Source of the DNA: Antarctobacter heliothermus
GTDB taxonomy: Bacteria > Pseudomonadota > Alphaproteobacteria > Rhodobacterales > Rhodobacteraceae
DNA: 64,000 nt
NCBI RefSeq assembly: GCF_002237555.1
Contig: NZ_CP022540.1
Coordinates: 744,001 to 808,000 of the forward strand
Direction: 5' to 3'
The notes under the pieces were generated by a model, which did no database searches, was not told the DNA's origin, and saw only the letters and a list, made by a program, of their open reading frames with translations. Shown here one piece after another: positions 1 to 8,039 of the stretch; position 1 is the first letter of the stretch, and every line of letters begins with the position of its first letter. Made by a program: the position numbers and the translations under genes.

Positions 1-383
1 GCCTCGGGGCTGATCTCATTGGTCGAGGGCTGCGGCGGCAGCGGCTGACCGGCCGGAATGATCGCCTTGCGCGCCGCGCTGATCGCCGGGGTCGTTGCCA
101 CGGCGGTGGGCTGCGGCTTGGCCTCCGGGGCCGGATCGGGCTTGTTCGCCGCGGCCGGCTTTGGCGGAGCCTTGGCCTTGGGCTGCGGCTTTGGCTCGGC
201 CGGTTTTGCCTCGGCCTGCGCGGCAGGCGCAGCTCCGGCGCGGTTCGACAGGCCCAGACGGTGCACCTTGCCAATCACCGCGTTGCGCGTCACCCCACCC
301 AGTTCCTTGGCGATCTGGCTGGCCGACTGGCCCTCGGACCACATTTTCTTGAGCAGTTCTACGCGTTCATCGGTCCACGACAT
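1..383 (-). CDS. gcrA: GcrA cell-cycle transcriptional regulator (partial, C-terminus beyond window)
   Basis: The reverse strand opens with MSWTDERVELLKKMW, then a helix-turn-helix segment (SASQIAKELGGVTRNAVIGK) and VHRLGLSNRA, which is the GcrA N-terminal signature. From about residue 50 the chain turns into an Ala/Pro/Lys-rich linker and the reading frame stays open to base 1, so the C-terminal part is missing. GcrA is known in alphaproteobacteria to act with sigma-70 RNA polymerase at promoters carrying CcrM-methylated GANTC sites and to drive S-phase and division genes. The start is chosen because the SD-like CTGAGG lies 7 bases upstream and the conserved N-terminus begins exactly there. 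The upstream leader is unusually structured (separate entry). Confidence 0.93.
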   Translation of the reverse strand, partial: MSWTDERVELLKKMWSEGQSASQIAKELGGVTRNAVIGKVHRLGLSNRAGAAPAAQAEAKPAEPKPQPKAKAPPKPAAANKPDPAPEAKPQPTAVATTPAISAARKAIIPAGQPLPPQPSTNEISPE

Positions 384-474
384 CAGGTTACCTCAGCGAA
401 AAAAGCGGCCACGAAGGGGCCGCCTGATGTTTTCTTGGTTGGCCCTATTCTAATCATCGATGCACGAGTTACAA
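380..474 (-). promoter_or_regulatory. gcrA promoter and structured leader with hairpin-U6 and start-codon pairing
   Basis: Reading the minus strand, TTGTAA (474-469) and TAGAAT (452-447) with a 16-base spacer look like a sigma-70 promoter that would start transcripts near 440. The short leader then holds a 6-bp hairpin (GCGGCC at 423-418 with GGCCGC at 410-405) followed by six U (404-399), which has intrinsic-terminator form, only 15 bases before the ATG. ACATCAG (430-424) is complementary to CTGATGT (386-380), an arm that contains the start codon. The promoter call and the folding are inference from sequence only. Confidence 0.45.
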
Positions 475-500
475 GACGGCGAACAGAACTTGGAGAAACC

Positions 501-1310
501 ATGCCCCAGACTTTGAGCTACGAGCCGGGAACTCGCCGATTTGGCCGCGTCAACTGGCTGGGCTTTGCAACCCTGTGCAAGCGTGAGATCCTGCGGTTCA
601 CCAACGTCTGGACCCAGACCTTGCTGGCCCCGTTGGTTACGGCCGGGCTATTCCTGATGATCTTTACCATCGCCATCGGCCCGCAGCGCGGCGACGTGAT
701 GGGCGTTGCCTTTACGACATTCATTGCGCCGGGCATCCTGATGATGACGGTGATCCAGAACGCCTTTGCCAATACGTCCAGTTCATTGATGATCTCCAAG
801 GTGCAGGGCAATATCGTCGACACCCTGATGCCACCGCTATCAGCGGCGGAGGTCGTGCTGGGCTTTGTTGTGGGCGGCACCGCGCGCGGGACATGCGTCG
901 CCCTCGCCCTCTTGGCGATGTTCTGGGGGGTGCTGGGCATTGTTCCGGCAGCCCCGCTGGTGACGCTGGCCTTTGTGATCCTGGGCTCTGCTTTCATGGC
1001 GGCACTGGGACTGATCGCGGCGATCTATTCACAGAAGTTCGACCAGATGGCAGCGATCACCAATTTCATCATCACGCCGCTCGCGTTCCTGTCGGGCACG
1101 TTCTACTCGGTCGAGGCACTGCCACGCGGGCTGTATCAGGTCACACATGCCAACCCGGTGTTTTACCTGATCGACGGCGCGCGCTGGGGCGTGATCGGCG
1201 TGTCGGATACCCACCCGGCCACAGGCTTTGCGGTTGCGCTTGGGGCGACCATGGCTGCAATTCTTGCGGCATGGTGGCTGTTTCGCAGGGGGACACGGCT
1301 CAAATCCTGA
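501..1310 (+). CDS. ABC-2 type transporter permease
   Basis: A 269-residue integral membrane protein with about six hydrophobic segments in the arrangement of ABC-2 export permeases: an N-terminal cytoplasmic stretch with LCKREILRF, TM1 near residues 33-55, a cluster with GILMMTVIQNAF, a helical loop with NIVDTLMPPLS, then ITPLAFLSGTFYSVEALP and the closing DGARWG motif typical of the YadH/NodJ branch. ATG 501 is used because a GGAGA element sits just upstream; the frame is open earlier (to 261) but that part overlaps gcrA antisense and shows no hydrophobic design. No ATPase gene is next to it in this window, so its partner must lie elsewhere. Substrate unknown. Confidence 0.85.
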   Translation: MPQTLSYEPGTRRFGRVNWLGFATLCKREILRFTNVWTQTLLAPLVTAGLFLMIFTIAIGPQRGDVMGVAFTTFIAPGILMMTVIQNAFANTSSSLMISKVQGNIVDTLMPPLSAAEVVLGFVVGGTARGTCVALALLAMFWGVLGIVPAAPLVTLAFVILGSAFMAALGLIAAIYSQKFDQMAAITNFIITPLAFLSGTFYSVEALPRGLYQVTHANPVFYLIDGARWGVIGVSDTHPATGFAVALGATMAAILAAWWLFRRGTRLKS

Positions 1311-1405
1311 CAGGTATACCGGACTTGCACGAATCGTTTCGGCGAGGACACTCTAACCTCATTTGTGCCCACATTGGCCAGAACCGCGTCCCGGAGGTAT
1401 CCATT

Positions 1406-2065
1406 TTGCAGCCAAGATTCCTGTCCCAAATTTTGGGGGTTCTGATTTGCCTGACCGGTCCGCTGGCGGCCCAATCCGTCGAGCTTAAAGGGTTCCATCT
1501 AGAGCCTGACCCGAATGAGCGCGCCAAGGCGCTAAGTGATTGTCTGGCTGGGGTGGCCGACCGCTGTGGCCCACGCGTCCAACTGACCGCGCGCGGTATT
1601 GATCCTGCGTCGGTGCAGGGACTGGTCGACGGCGCCCCACCGGCGCAGGTCAATGGACTGAAACCCCGGCTGCTGGTCAAGGACCGGACCGAGGACACGA
1701 CCGTTGGCAAAGCCACGCCCCTTGTCAGCATCGACATCGAGATCTTTTTCGATTCCAACAGCGCCATGCCCAGCGCCGCGTCAGCTCCGGATATGCAGGC
1801 GCTGGCCACGGCGATCACCGATCAACGCTTTGCCACCAAACGGTTTGTGATTCTGGGGCACACGGACGGACGCGGGTCGGATGCCTATAACCTAGACCTG
1901 TCGGAACGCCGCGCCGACAGCGTGCGTGCCCGCCTGCAAAGCCTGTCAGGTCTTGCCGCTGACCGGTTCATCTCTGCGGGTCGTGGTGAGCAGGAACTCA
2001 AAGACCCGACAAACCCGGATAGCCCCGAGAACCGCCGGGTTCAGATCATTCTTCTGGACAGCTGA
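1406..2065 (+). CDS. Exported OmpA-family peptidoglycan-binding protein
   Basis: 219 residues beginning at TTG 1406, chosen because GGAGGT (1393-1398) lies 7 bases upstream and translation from there gives a clean signal peptide (hydrophobic LSQILGVLICLTGPLAA followed by Q). The C-terminal half is an OmpA/MotB domain: SIDIEIFFDSNSA, then GHTDGRGSDAYNLDLSERRA and GRGEQELKDP..ENRRVQI, including the Asp and Arg that contact peptidoglycan in this family. The N-terminal mature part (about residues 25-110) is not recognised. It is followed 12 bases later by the caspase-like gene and is probably cotranscribed with it, suggesting an envelope-anchored partner. No obvious lipobox Cys is seen, so it is predicted to be periplasmic. 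Confidence 0.85.
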   Translation: MQPRFLSQILGVLICLTGPLAAQSVELKGFHLEPDPNERAKALSDCLAGVADRCGPRVQLTARGIDPASVQGLVDGAPPAQVNGLKPRLLVKDRTEDTTVGKATPLVSIDIEIFFDSNSAMPSAASAPDMQALATAITDQRFATKRFVILGHTDGRGSDAYNLDLSERRADSVRARLQSLSGLAADRFISAGRGEQELKDPTNPDSPENRRVQIILLDS

Positions 2066-2077
2066 AGAGGCCCCGCC

Positions 2078-5000
2078 ATGACCCGATCCATTCTTGCCCG
2101 GCTGGCGCTGAGACTTGCCGCGCTGACGCTGGCACCTGTCTCGGGCTTTGCCGAAACCTTTGACCTGCGGTCTGACCTCACATGTGAGGCGCGTGATGCG
2201 GTCACTGACCGGCTGGCGGCGGATACGCGTGTTACGATTAGCGGGGATGCCGTGAACGTTGGAGGGCAGTTCTCGCTCGACTGGGAGAGACCCGGCTTTC
2301 CAGAGCGCGAACCCATCTTTCTGATGGTCTCCTTTGACGGGCCGGTGCGGCTGTCCGGAGACGGCATGTACGCGTTGCTGCCAGACGCCCGCGCGCCGTT
2401 CGGCATTTCCTGGGACAAGGCTCAGACCCGCGCCGTGATCCCCTTTTTCGGTCGCGGCATGCCCAAGAACGGCTCTATCGAGGTGGAGCCGTTGCTGTCC
2501 GGCCCATTGACCCTGCGATGGTCCGTGGTCGGCCACAGCGGCTGCGCCGAGCGAATCGGCCCGGATGGACAAGGCAACCATGTGATCAACGTGACCACAG
2601 CAGCCCGGCCAGAAATTGTCGTCAAGGATCCGGTGTCAGAGGACGTGCCGGACCAAGTGTTGGTGAACCGCGACGGATCCCGCCACCTGCACCTGTTCAA
2701 CGGACGTTTTCGACTGACAGATGCCGCAACCGGGGCGGAAATTCTGGAGCTTGTGGGAAAGCCGCATTTCTCGCCCGGCGGGCGCTACGTTGTTCTGCCC
2801 GGCGCGGATGCGGCCGGAATATTTGACGCGGTGGACGGCGCCCGCGTTGTGCCTGCAAACGATGGTTTCATCTGGAACGCCGACTGGAGCGCGCTGATCT
2901 GGTCTCATGAAGACAGCTTTGTGTTGCAGGTGCTGTCGGGAAACGGTCTGTCGCAGCTCCACAACTTTGCCGCTGGCCGAACCGTCCGGGTGACCGACAA
3001 CGGCTGCCGGGTCTGCGGGGCGAACCAACACACCTACAAGCTGGACCTTGAAAACAACGTATTCATCAGCGAAGCCTACAACGAATTGAACGCCCACCGA
3101 CTAAGCGAGGGTGGACTGGTCTCACAGTTTCGGCCTGAAATCACAAGCGGTGTTCGGGTCGGCGATGCGAACCGGCGCAATGCACTGCGCGACATCGACC
3201 GGCAACAGGCCGTGGCAGGTGTGGCGTTGGGCAACGGGCTGGTCTTTTCGGATCAGATCGCGGTGTCTGTGCCGTTTTCCACTGGCTTTTCCCGGTCAGA
3301 CAACCTCAAGAACAACGACGCGGTCGCCGACAGCCTTAACCCATACCACCGTCCGAACCGGCAAGTGACGCAGGTCGCGAAAGGTGGGGCCGACCCAGTG
3401 AACGGAACCGCCAGTGGCGCGCTTGCGTGGCGCTCTATCGGGGCAGACATCTCAGGCCCGACATCCACGCACGTCACAAAACGCCTTCGGGAATTTGGCC
3501 TGCCTGTTGTTGCAGGCGTTCCGGTTGAACGAACAGACGTTGCGGCCATGCTTCCGCAGTTCGACAGCAGCCAACACTCAACCAATGCTGCCCGCAAGCA
3601 GGCCTTTGACGCGCATGACGTCAAGGTCACATCGGCCTATGCCGCCCAGTGGCAAGCGATCAGCGCAGCAACCGGGGTTGATGTCCAACGGTTTGAACGA
3701 CGCCAATACGCCAGTTCATGTAGTGTCCAAGGTGAGGGCAAACTGCTGGGCGAGTTCGAAACTCTGTGGAGTTGGACGTCTGAAGGTGAGACGCATCGGC
3801 TGACTACCCTGCGGTGCGTCGAGGGCTCCGCCGCGTTCAACTATCCAACAACCTATCTGTTTTCCAGCGGACTGGAGGGCGGCGTGTCCAGCCGCGAAAC
3901 CAATTGGGGCACGATCTCCAGCCTGGATCTGGGCAACCCGGGGACGAACATCGGCAATCTTTGCACCAGTTCGATTGATGCCTGCGGGTTCGAGGTTCAG
4001 GTTTTTGACGACACCCTGATCCTGTTCTCCCGTCCCGCCAGCGCCTATGCCGTCATCGACCTGACCATCGGGCAAGTGGTGAGCAAACAGTTTGATCTGC
4101 CGCGCGGTGATCTGTTCGACAACGTGCTAATGACCGAGGACGGCCGCCACCTTGTCACGCTCCAGAGGGACGGCAGTTTCTTCGTCAATCGGCTGTCGAA
4201 TGCGCAGCCGGTGCTTTCCGGGCTGTATGCGGATGATGAGGTCATCGTATGGTCTGACGATGGCCGCTATGACGCCACCTCAGAGGGCGCTTATTTTGTC
4301 TCCTACACCTTTCCGGGCCACTTCGGTGAGTACACGGCGCAGCAGTTCGAGAATTACCTGAAGGTGCCGGGGCTGGTGCAGCAGGTCCGCTTGGGGGTGT
4401 ACAAGCCGTCGACCGTTCAGATCACGCCACCGCCCATCTTGCGCGCCTCGGTCGAGGTGACGGATACGCAAGCGGTGCTAAAGGCCGAGGCACAGGCACC
4501 TGTGGCGCTCCGGGCTTTGACGGTGTTTCAAGACGGGTTGCGTACCCAGGATTTTGCCGCAGACGGCCCTGTCTCTGATTGGCAGGAAACCATCGACCTT
4601 TTACCGGGGACGCGCTGGCTCAGCCTCGTGGCGACGGATGTGAACGGCGTCGCCAGCGCGCCTTACAGCGTCGAGATCCCTCAACCCGCCGCCGCGCGTC
4701 GCCTACATGTTTTTGCCATCGGCGTGGACGACTATGGTGATGCGTCACTGAACCTGACGGCGGCCGTGGGCGATGCGCGCTTGTTTGCCTCGGCGCTGGC
4801 GGATCGCGCCGATGACGGGGTGCGGATCGCGTCGCAAACCGTGCTTTTGGATGCAGAGGCGACCCCGGACCGCATCCTGTCGGAACTGGAAACGCTGGTG
4901 CAAACCGCCCACCCCGGAGACACCGTGGCCCTATATTTCGCCGGTCATGGGCTGTCTGTTGACGGGCGGTATTACCTTGCCGCCGCCGGTGTCGATGTGG

Positions 5001-5455
5001 ACAACATCAGCGGGACAGCCTTGCCTTTTGACGCGCTCTCTGCCCGGTTGCGTGACGCTGATCTACGCATCGCCCTGTTTATTGACGCCTGTCACAGCGG
5101 GCTGGCGGGAGACGGGCTGTTTTCGACCAACGATCAGGTGGTCGGCGGCGCGCTGGACCAGATCCCCTCGGGGCTGGTGGTCTTTGCCGCCGCCAAGGGG
5201 CGTGAGTTTTCGCTTGAAGACCCGGAGACCGCGCAAGGCTTTTTTGCGCAGGCCTTGGCGGAGGTGCTGCACGATCCGGCGCGCGATCTGAACGGCAATG
5301 GCGCGGTCGAATTGAGCGAATTGTTCCGGGGCACCAAACAACTGGTCTCCGACCGCGTCCAACAGGCACAACAAGGCGCGGCCCCGGCCGATCTGCTCAC
5401 GCAGACGCCGTGGATGGCGCGCAACCTGATGGTCGGGGATTTCGCCCTGTTCTGA
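2078..5455 (+). CDS. Exported caspase-like (peptidase C14) protein with EF-hand-like loop
   Basis: A 1125-residue protein with an N-terminal signal peptide (LALRLAALTLAPVSGFA). Residues about 30-180 form an unrecognised beta-rich domain with paired cysteines; roughly 190-790 looks like WD40/propeller-type repeats (NRDGSRHLHLFNGRF, GRYVVLPGADAAG, EDGRHLVTLQRDGSF, DGRYDATSEGAYFV); about 795-865 is an Ig-like beta segment. From about 875 a caspase fold begins (LHVFAIGVDDYGD). The catalytic dyad is visible: His957 in YFAGHGLS and Cys1005 in IDACHSG. Residues 1070-1081 (DLNGNGAVELSE) match a 12-residue EF-hand calcium loop, as in calcium-activated metacaspases. Because of the signal peptide it should act in the periplasm or outside. 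The preceding OmpA-like gene is its likely partner. Target and trigger are unknown. Confidence 0.8.
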   Translation: MTRSILARLALRLAALTLAPVSGFAETFDLRSDLTCEARDAVTDRLAADTRVTISGDAVNVGGQFSLDWERPGFPEREPIFLMVSFDGPVRLSGDGMYALLPDARAPFGISWDKAQTRAVIPFFGRGMPKNGSIEVEPLLSGPLTLRWSVVGHSGCAERIGPDGQGNHVINVTTAARPEIVVKDPVSEDVPDQVLVNRDGSRHLHLFNGRFRLTDAATGAEILELVGKPHFSPGGRYVVLPGADAAGIFDAVDGARVVPANDGFIWNADWSALIWSHEDSFVLQVLSGNGLSQLHNFAAGRTVRVTDNGCRVCGANQHTYKLDLENNVFISEAYNELNAHRLSEGGLVSQFRPEITSGVRVGDANRRNALRDIDRQQAVAGVALGNGLVFSDQIAVSVPFSTGFSRSDNLKNNDAVADSLNPYHRPNRQVTQVAKGGADPVNGTASGALAWRSIGADISGPTSTHVTKRLREFGLPVVAGVPVERTDVAAMLPQFDSSQHSTNAARKQAFDAHDVKVTSAYAAQWQAISAATGVDVQRFERRQYASSCSVQGEGKLLGEFETLWSWTSEGETHRLTTLRCVEGSAAFNYPTTYLFSSGLEGGVSSRETNWGTISSLDLGNPGTNIGNLCTSSIDACGFEVQVFDDTLILFSRPASAYAVIDLTIGQVVSKQFDLPRGDLFDNVLMTEDGRHLVTLQRDGSFFVNRLSNAQPVLSGLYADDEVIVWSDDGRYDATSEGAYFVSYTFPGHFGEYTAQQFENYLKVPGLVQQVRLGVYKPSTVQITPPPILRASVEVTDTQAVLKAEAQAPVALRALTVFQDGLRTQDFAADGPVSDWQETIDLLPGTRWLSLVATDVNGVASAPYSVEIPQPAAARRLHVFAIGVDDYGDASLNLTAAVGDARLFASALADRADDGVRIASQTVLLDAEATPDRILSELETLVQTAHPGDTVALYFAGHGLSVDGRYYLAAAGVDVDNISGTALPFDALSARLRDADLRIALFIDACHSGLAGDGLFSTNDQVVGGALDQIPSGLVVFAAAKGREFSLEDPETAQGFFAQALAEVLHDPARDLNGNGAVELSELFRGTKQLVSDRVQQAQQGAAPADLLTQTPWMARNLMVGDFALF

Positions 5456-5464
5456 GGTCCGTCG

Positions 5465-6574
5465 CTAGGCAGAAATGCGGGCCGTCACCCGTGACAGGAT
5501 TTCGGTCGTGACGGCCCGCGTTCCCATGTCGCCGCCAAATTCCATCGGGCGCAGGGCATTGGCCTCAAACCCGGCCTGCACCGCGTCATCGATCAACTGC
5601 GCGGCCTCATCGAACCGCGCGTTCCCCGTCTTTTCTGCCAGGTATTCCAGCATCAAAGCCGCCGACAGGATCGCCGCCAACGGATTTGCCTTGTCCTGCC
5701 CCATGATGTCCGGCGCGCTGCCGTGGGCCGGTTGAAACAATCCCGTTTCATCCCCGATCTCGGCGCAGGACGCCATGCCCATACCGCCGACCAGACCACC
5801 CGCCAGATCGGACAGAATATCTCCAAACATGTTTTCCATGACCATCACGTCATAGTCCCACGGATTGCGGATCAGGTTCAGCGCCTGCGCATCAACATAG
5901 GCATGATCTGCCTGCACGCTCGGGAATTCGGGTGCAATTTCGTCGAAAATCTTGCGGAAAAACGCCATGGAAGCAAAGACATTGGCCTTGTCAACACAGG
6001 TCAATCGCCCGCCTTTGCCACGCTCTTTGCGCTTTTCGGCAAGGCGAAACCCGAACCTATGCAGCTTTTCGGTGGTCGCGCGGGTGATCCGCAGCGTGTC
6101 GCGTACCTCTGTATCACCGATGATCTGGCTGCGGTTGTGGACGGCGGCGGAATAGAACAACCCTTCGGTGGACTCGCGCAGGATGACCATGTCGATGTTT
6201 GCCGCCCGCGGATCGGCCAACCGTTGTGGCGCATTGGGATAAGCCTTCACCGGGCGCACACCCGCGTACAGGCCATAACGGTCCCGGAGCCTCAAATGCG
6301 GGCTGATTTCTGTTCCGTCGGCGTGGCGAATGGCGGGCAGTCCGATGGCCCCCAGAAAGATGGCATCCGCCTCCCCGACCCGCACTTCGCCGCCCGGTTC
6401 GATGTCCTGCCCGGTTTCGGCGTAGTATCCCGCCCCGGCTAGGGTTTCGTCGAACCGCAAGACGCAACCACCAACACGGGATGTCGCGGCCTGCGCCACC
6501 TCCATCGCCGCGTTCGCGACGTCTTTGCCGATGCCGTCACCCTTGATCACCGCGATTCTGCATGTGTTCGTCAT
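5465..6574 (-). CDS. Isocitrate/isopropylmalate dehydrogenase family oxidoreductase
   Basis: About 369 residues of the NAD(P)-dependent beta-decarboxylating dehydrogenase fold. Seen are the N-terminal IAVIKGDGIGKDV, the substrate-loop arginines in LRLRDRYGLYAGVRPVK, the RESTEGLF segment, catalytic Lys in VDKANVFAS, the metal aspartates in MFGDILSDLAGGLVGG, and the cofactor loop PAHGSAPDIMGQDKANP. A true leucine-pathway leuB usually sits with leuCD; here the gene is paired with a GntR regulator, so a tartrate/malate or other 2-hydroxyacid substrate is as likely. The start at 6574 (MTNTCRIAV) fits the family; an ATG at 6589 overlaps the stop codon of the upstream regulator by one base, indicating translational coupling either way. 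Confidence 0.82.
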   Translation of the reverse strand: MTNTCRIAVIKGDGIGKDVANAAMEVAQAATSRVGGCVLRFDETLAGAGYYAETGQDIEPGGEVRVGEADAIFLGAIGLPAIRHADGTEISPHLRLRDRYGLYAGVRPVKAYPNAPQRLADPRAANIDMVILRESTEGLFYSAAVHNRSQIIGDTEVRDTLRITRATTEKLHRFGFRLAEKRKERGKGGRLTCVDKANVFASMAFFRKIFDEIAPEFPSVQADHAYVDAQALNLIRNPWDYDVMVMENMFGDILSDLAGGLVGGMGMASCAEIGDETGLFQPAHGSAPDIMGQDKANPLAAILSAALMLEYLAEKTGNARFDEAAQLIDDAVQAGFEANALRPMEFGGDMGTRAVTTEILSRVTARISA

Positions 6575-6588
6575 TCCAAGCACCACCA

Positions 6589-7254
6589 TTAGAGTTGAGA
6601 GAGTTTATCAAGAATGTCCAAAAGCTCGCGTGCGGCGCGTGCCCGGTGCGACCTCAGGGCTTTTCGGGCTTGTTTCGCGTCGCCCGCCAGTATCGCGTCC
6701 AGAATAGCTTGATGCTCTTCCGTCGAGCGTTTGGGAATATTTCGCAGGTGCAAGGTCGCAATGCGGGCACGGTGCGCCTGATCCGAAAGTGTCTCGACAA
6801 CTCTTTTCAAGCGACGGTTGCCGTGTATCTCCAGAAAGACTGTATGAAACCTGTCGTCTGCGCCTGCCCAAGCATCCAGATCTTCCATGTCGACAGCGCG
6901 CTGCATGGCGTCGATGGCGTCTTGCAGTGGCTGCAATTCATGTGCGGCGGGCCTCTTGCGCGCCATTGCAACCGCCACGTCTGCTTCCAGAGCCGTCAGA
7001 ATTTCATAGATCTCGCCCATGTCGTCCGCCCGCAGTGGCAGAATGCGGACCCCCCGACGCGGGATCAACTCCACCAGCCCGTCGGCCTCCAGTCGGATCA
7101 GCGCCTCGCGCAGAGTGGTCCGACTGACGTCAAGCCGTCCTGCAAGCTCCGGCTCAGGAATTTGTGCGCCGGGATGAAGACGGTTGGACCGGATCTCTTC
7201 CTTGAGTGTCCGATAGATGTCTTCTGCGCGAGAGGTTTTTGTCGGATTGCTCAT
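6589..7254 (-). CDS. GntR family (FCD-type) transcriptional regulator
   Basis: 221 residues. The N-terminal winged helix is clear: SRAEDIYRTLKEEI, PGAQIPEPELAGRLDVSRTTLREALIRLEADGLVELIPRRGVRI. The C-terminal FCD effector domain follows, with the acidic/histidine pattern expected for metal and carboxylate binding (ALEADVAVAMAR, DDRFHTVFLEIHGN, STEEHQAILDAILAGDA). It overlaps the first possible start codon of the downstream dehydrogenase by one base, so it most likely controls that gene in response to an organic acid. A short inverted repeat upstream (7316-7329) is a possible autoregulatory site. Confidence 0.9.
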   Translation of the reverse strand: MSNPTKTSRAEDIYRTLKEEIRSNRLHPGAQIPEPELAGRLDVSRTTLREALIRLEADGLVELIPRRGVRILPLRADDMGEIYEILTALEADVAVAMARKRPAAHELQPLQDAIDAMQRAVDMEDLDAWAGADDRFHTVFLEIHGNRRLKRVVETLSDQAHRARIATLHLRNIPKRSTEEHQAILDAILAGDAKQARKALRSHRARAARELLDILDKLSQL

Positions 7255-8039
7255 TGAGGGGTCTATCCAATCGACTGCGCCCAGCCTTATCGGGTCGCCA
7301 ATCTTTGATAGATATTAATGTCGGCATTATCAAGATCGGATTGCGTGGCCATTAAATACTTCAAACTTTTAATCACTTAAAGAAGCAAGTACTGGCTGCG
7401 CAAAGTCTAGAGAAAGCCCTGTATTAAGACGGGTGGATTGCCGAACTGATCAGCCTATGCTGCTTGATAGACGTCAGTGTCGCAGAGCCAATTTCGCTAC
7501 CGCAAACCCACCAAGGTCGTAAGGAACCACCCCGAACCACCGACTAAAGACCGTCGCAACCGCTATTGCGCCGTTTGGGAGCGGGGCCACAGGGGTGCTA
7601 TACCGATCAGCTATACCCCGAATTTTGCAAGCCTCACCCAGCCATGAAAGACGAGGTCCGCGTCACGAAAACGCAGGTTTTACAGGACGGAAACTGTCCG
7701 GGGACCGGCTGCATCCAGAACACGCCGTAGGGACGACAAGTCTGCTCAACACCCTGAGGCCAAGCGCCCGACAGATCCTGACAGAGCTATTGATGGCGGA
7801 GGATCAAGGACGCTGTCACCGAACCGGCACCTATAGGACTGAAAGCCAGCCGCATGCGTCCGGTCGGGGGGGTGACGCAAGGCCAGGCTATGACCTTTGC
7901 CCGGCTGGCCGCCCCCACACGAATTTTGGCAAGTACGAACCTCAGAGAGCCACAACGGCCTTTGTCACCGGATTATGGCGCTGGCCATCGGGGTATTTCG
8001 ACGTAGGTTACCGACGAATAGCCTAAGGACCGCCCCCAA
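7255..8039. other. Gene-free region between GntR and LysR genes
   Basis: About 785 bases between the 5' end of the GntR gene and the 3' end of the LysR gene. Apart from the small inverted repeat near 7320 and an AT-rich patch at 7300-7400, I see no reading frame with coding character, no RNA gene and no terminal repeats. The only longer open frame on the plus strand (7595-8026) lacks a recognisable domain and the third-position bias of the neighbours. It may be the remains of decayed genes. Confidence 0.5.
7316..7329. promoter_or_regulatory. Candidate GntR operator (inverted repeat)
   Basis: TAATG-TCGG-CATTA is a perfect 5-bp inverted repeat 62 bases upstream of the GntR start in an AT-rich stretch. 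FCD-type GntR regulators commonly bind short palindromes near their own promoter. The assignment rests on position and symmetry only. Confidence 0.3.

Noticed and set aside
893..1405. Upstream extension of the OmpA-like frame to 893
   Set aside because: It overlaps the permease gene out of frame; the TTG at 1406 with an ideal SD gives a proper signal peptide.
7595..8026. 143-residue open frame in the gap before the LysR gene
   Set aside because: No domain, unlikely composition and no good ribosome site; stops abound in the other frames and no homologous motif was recognised.
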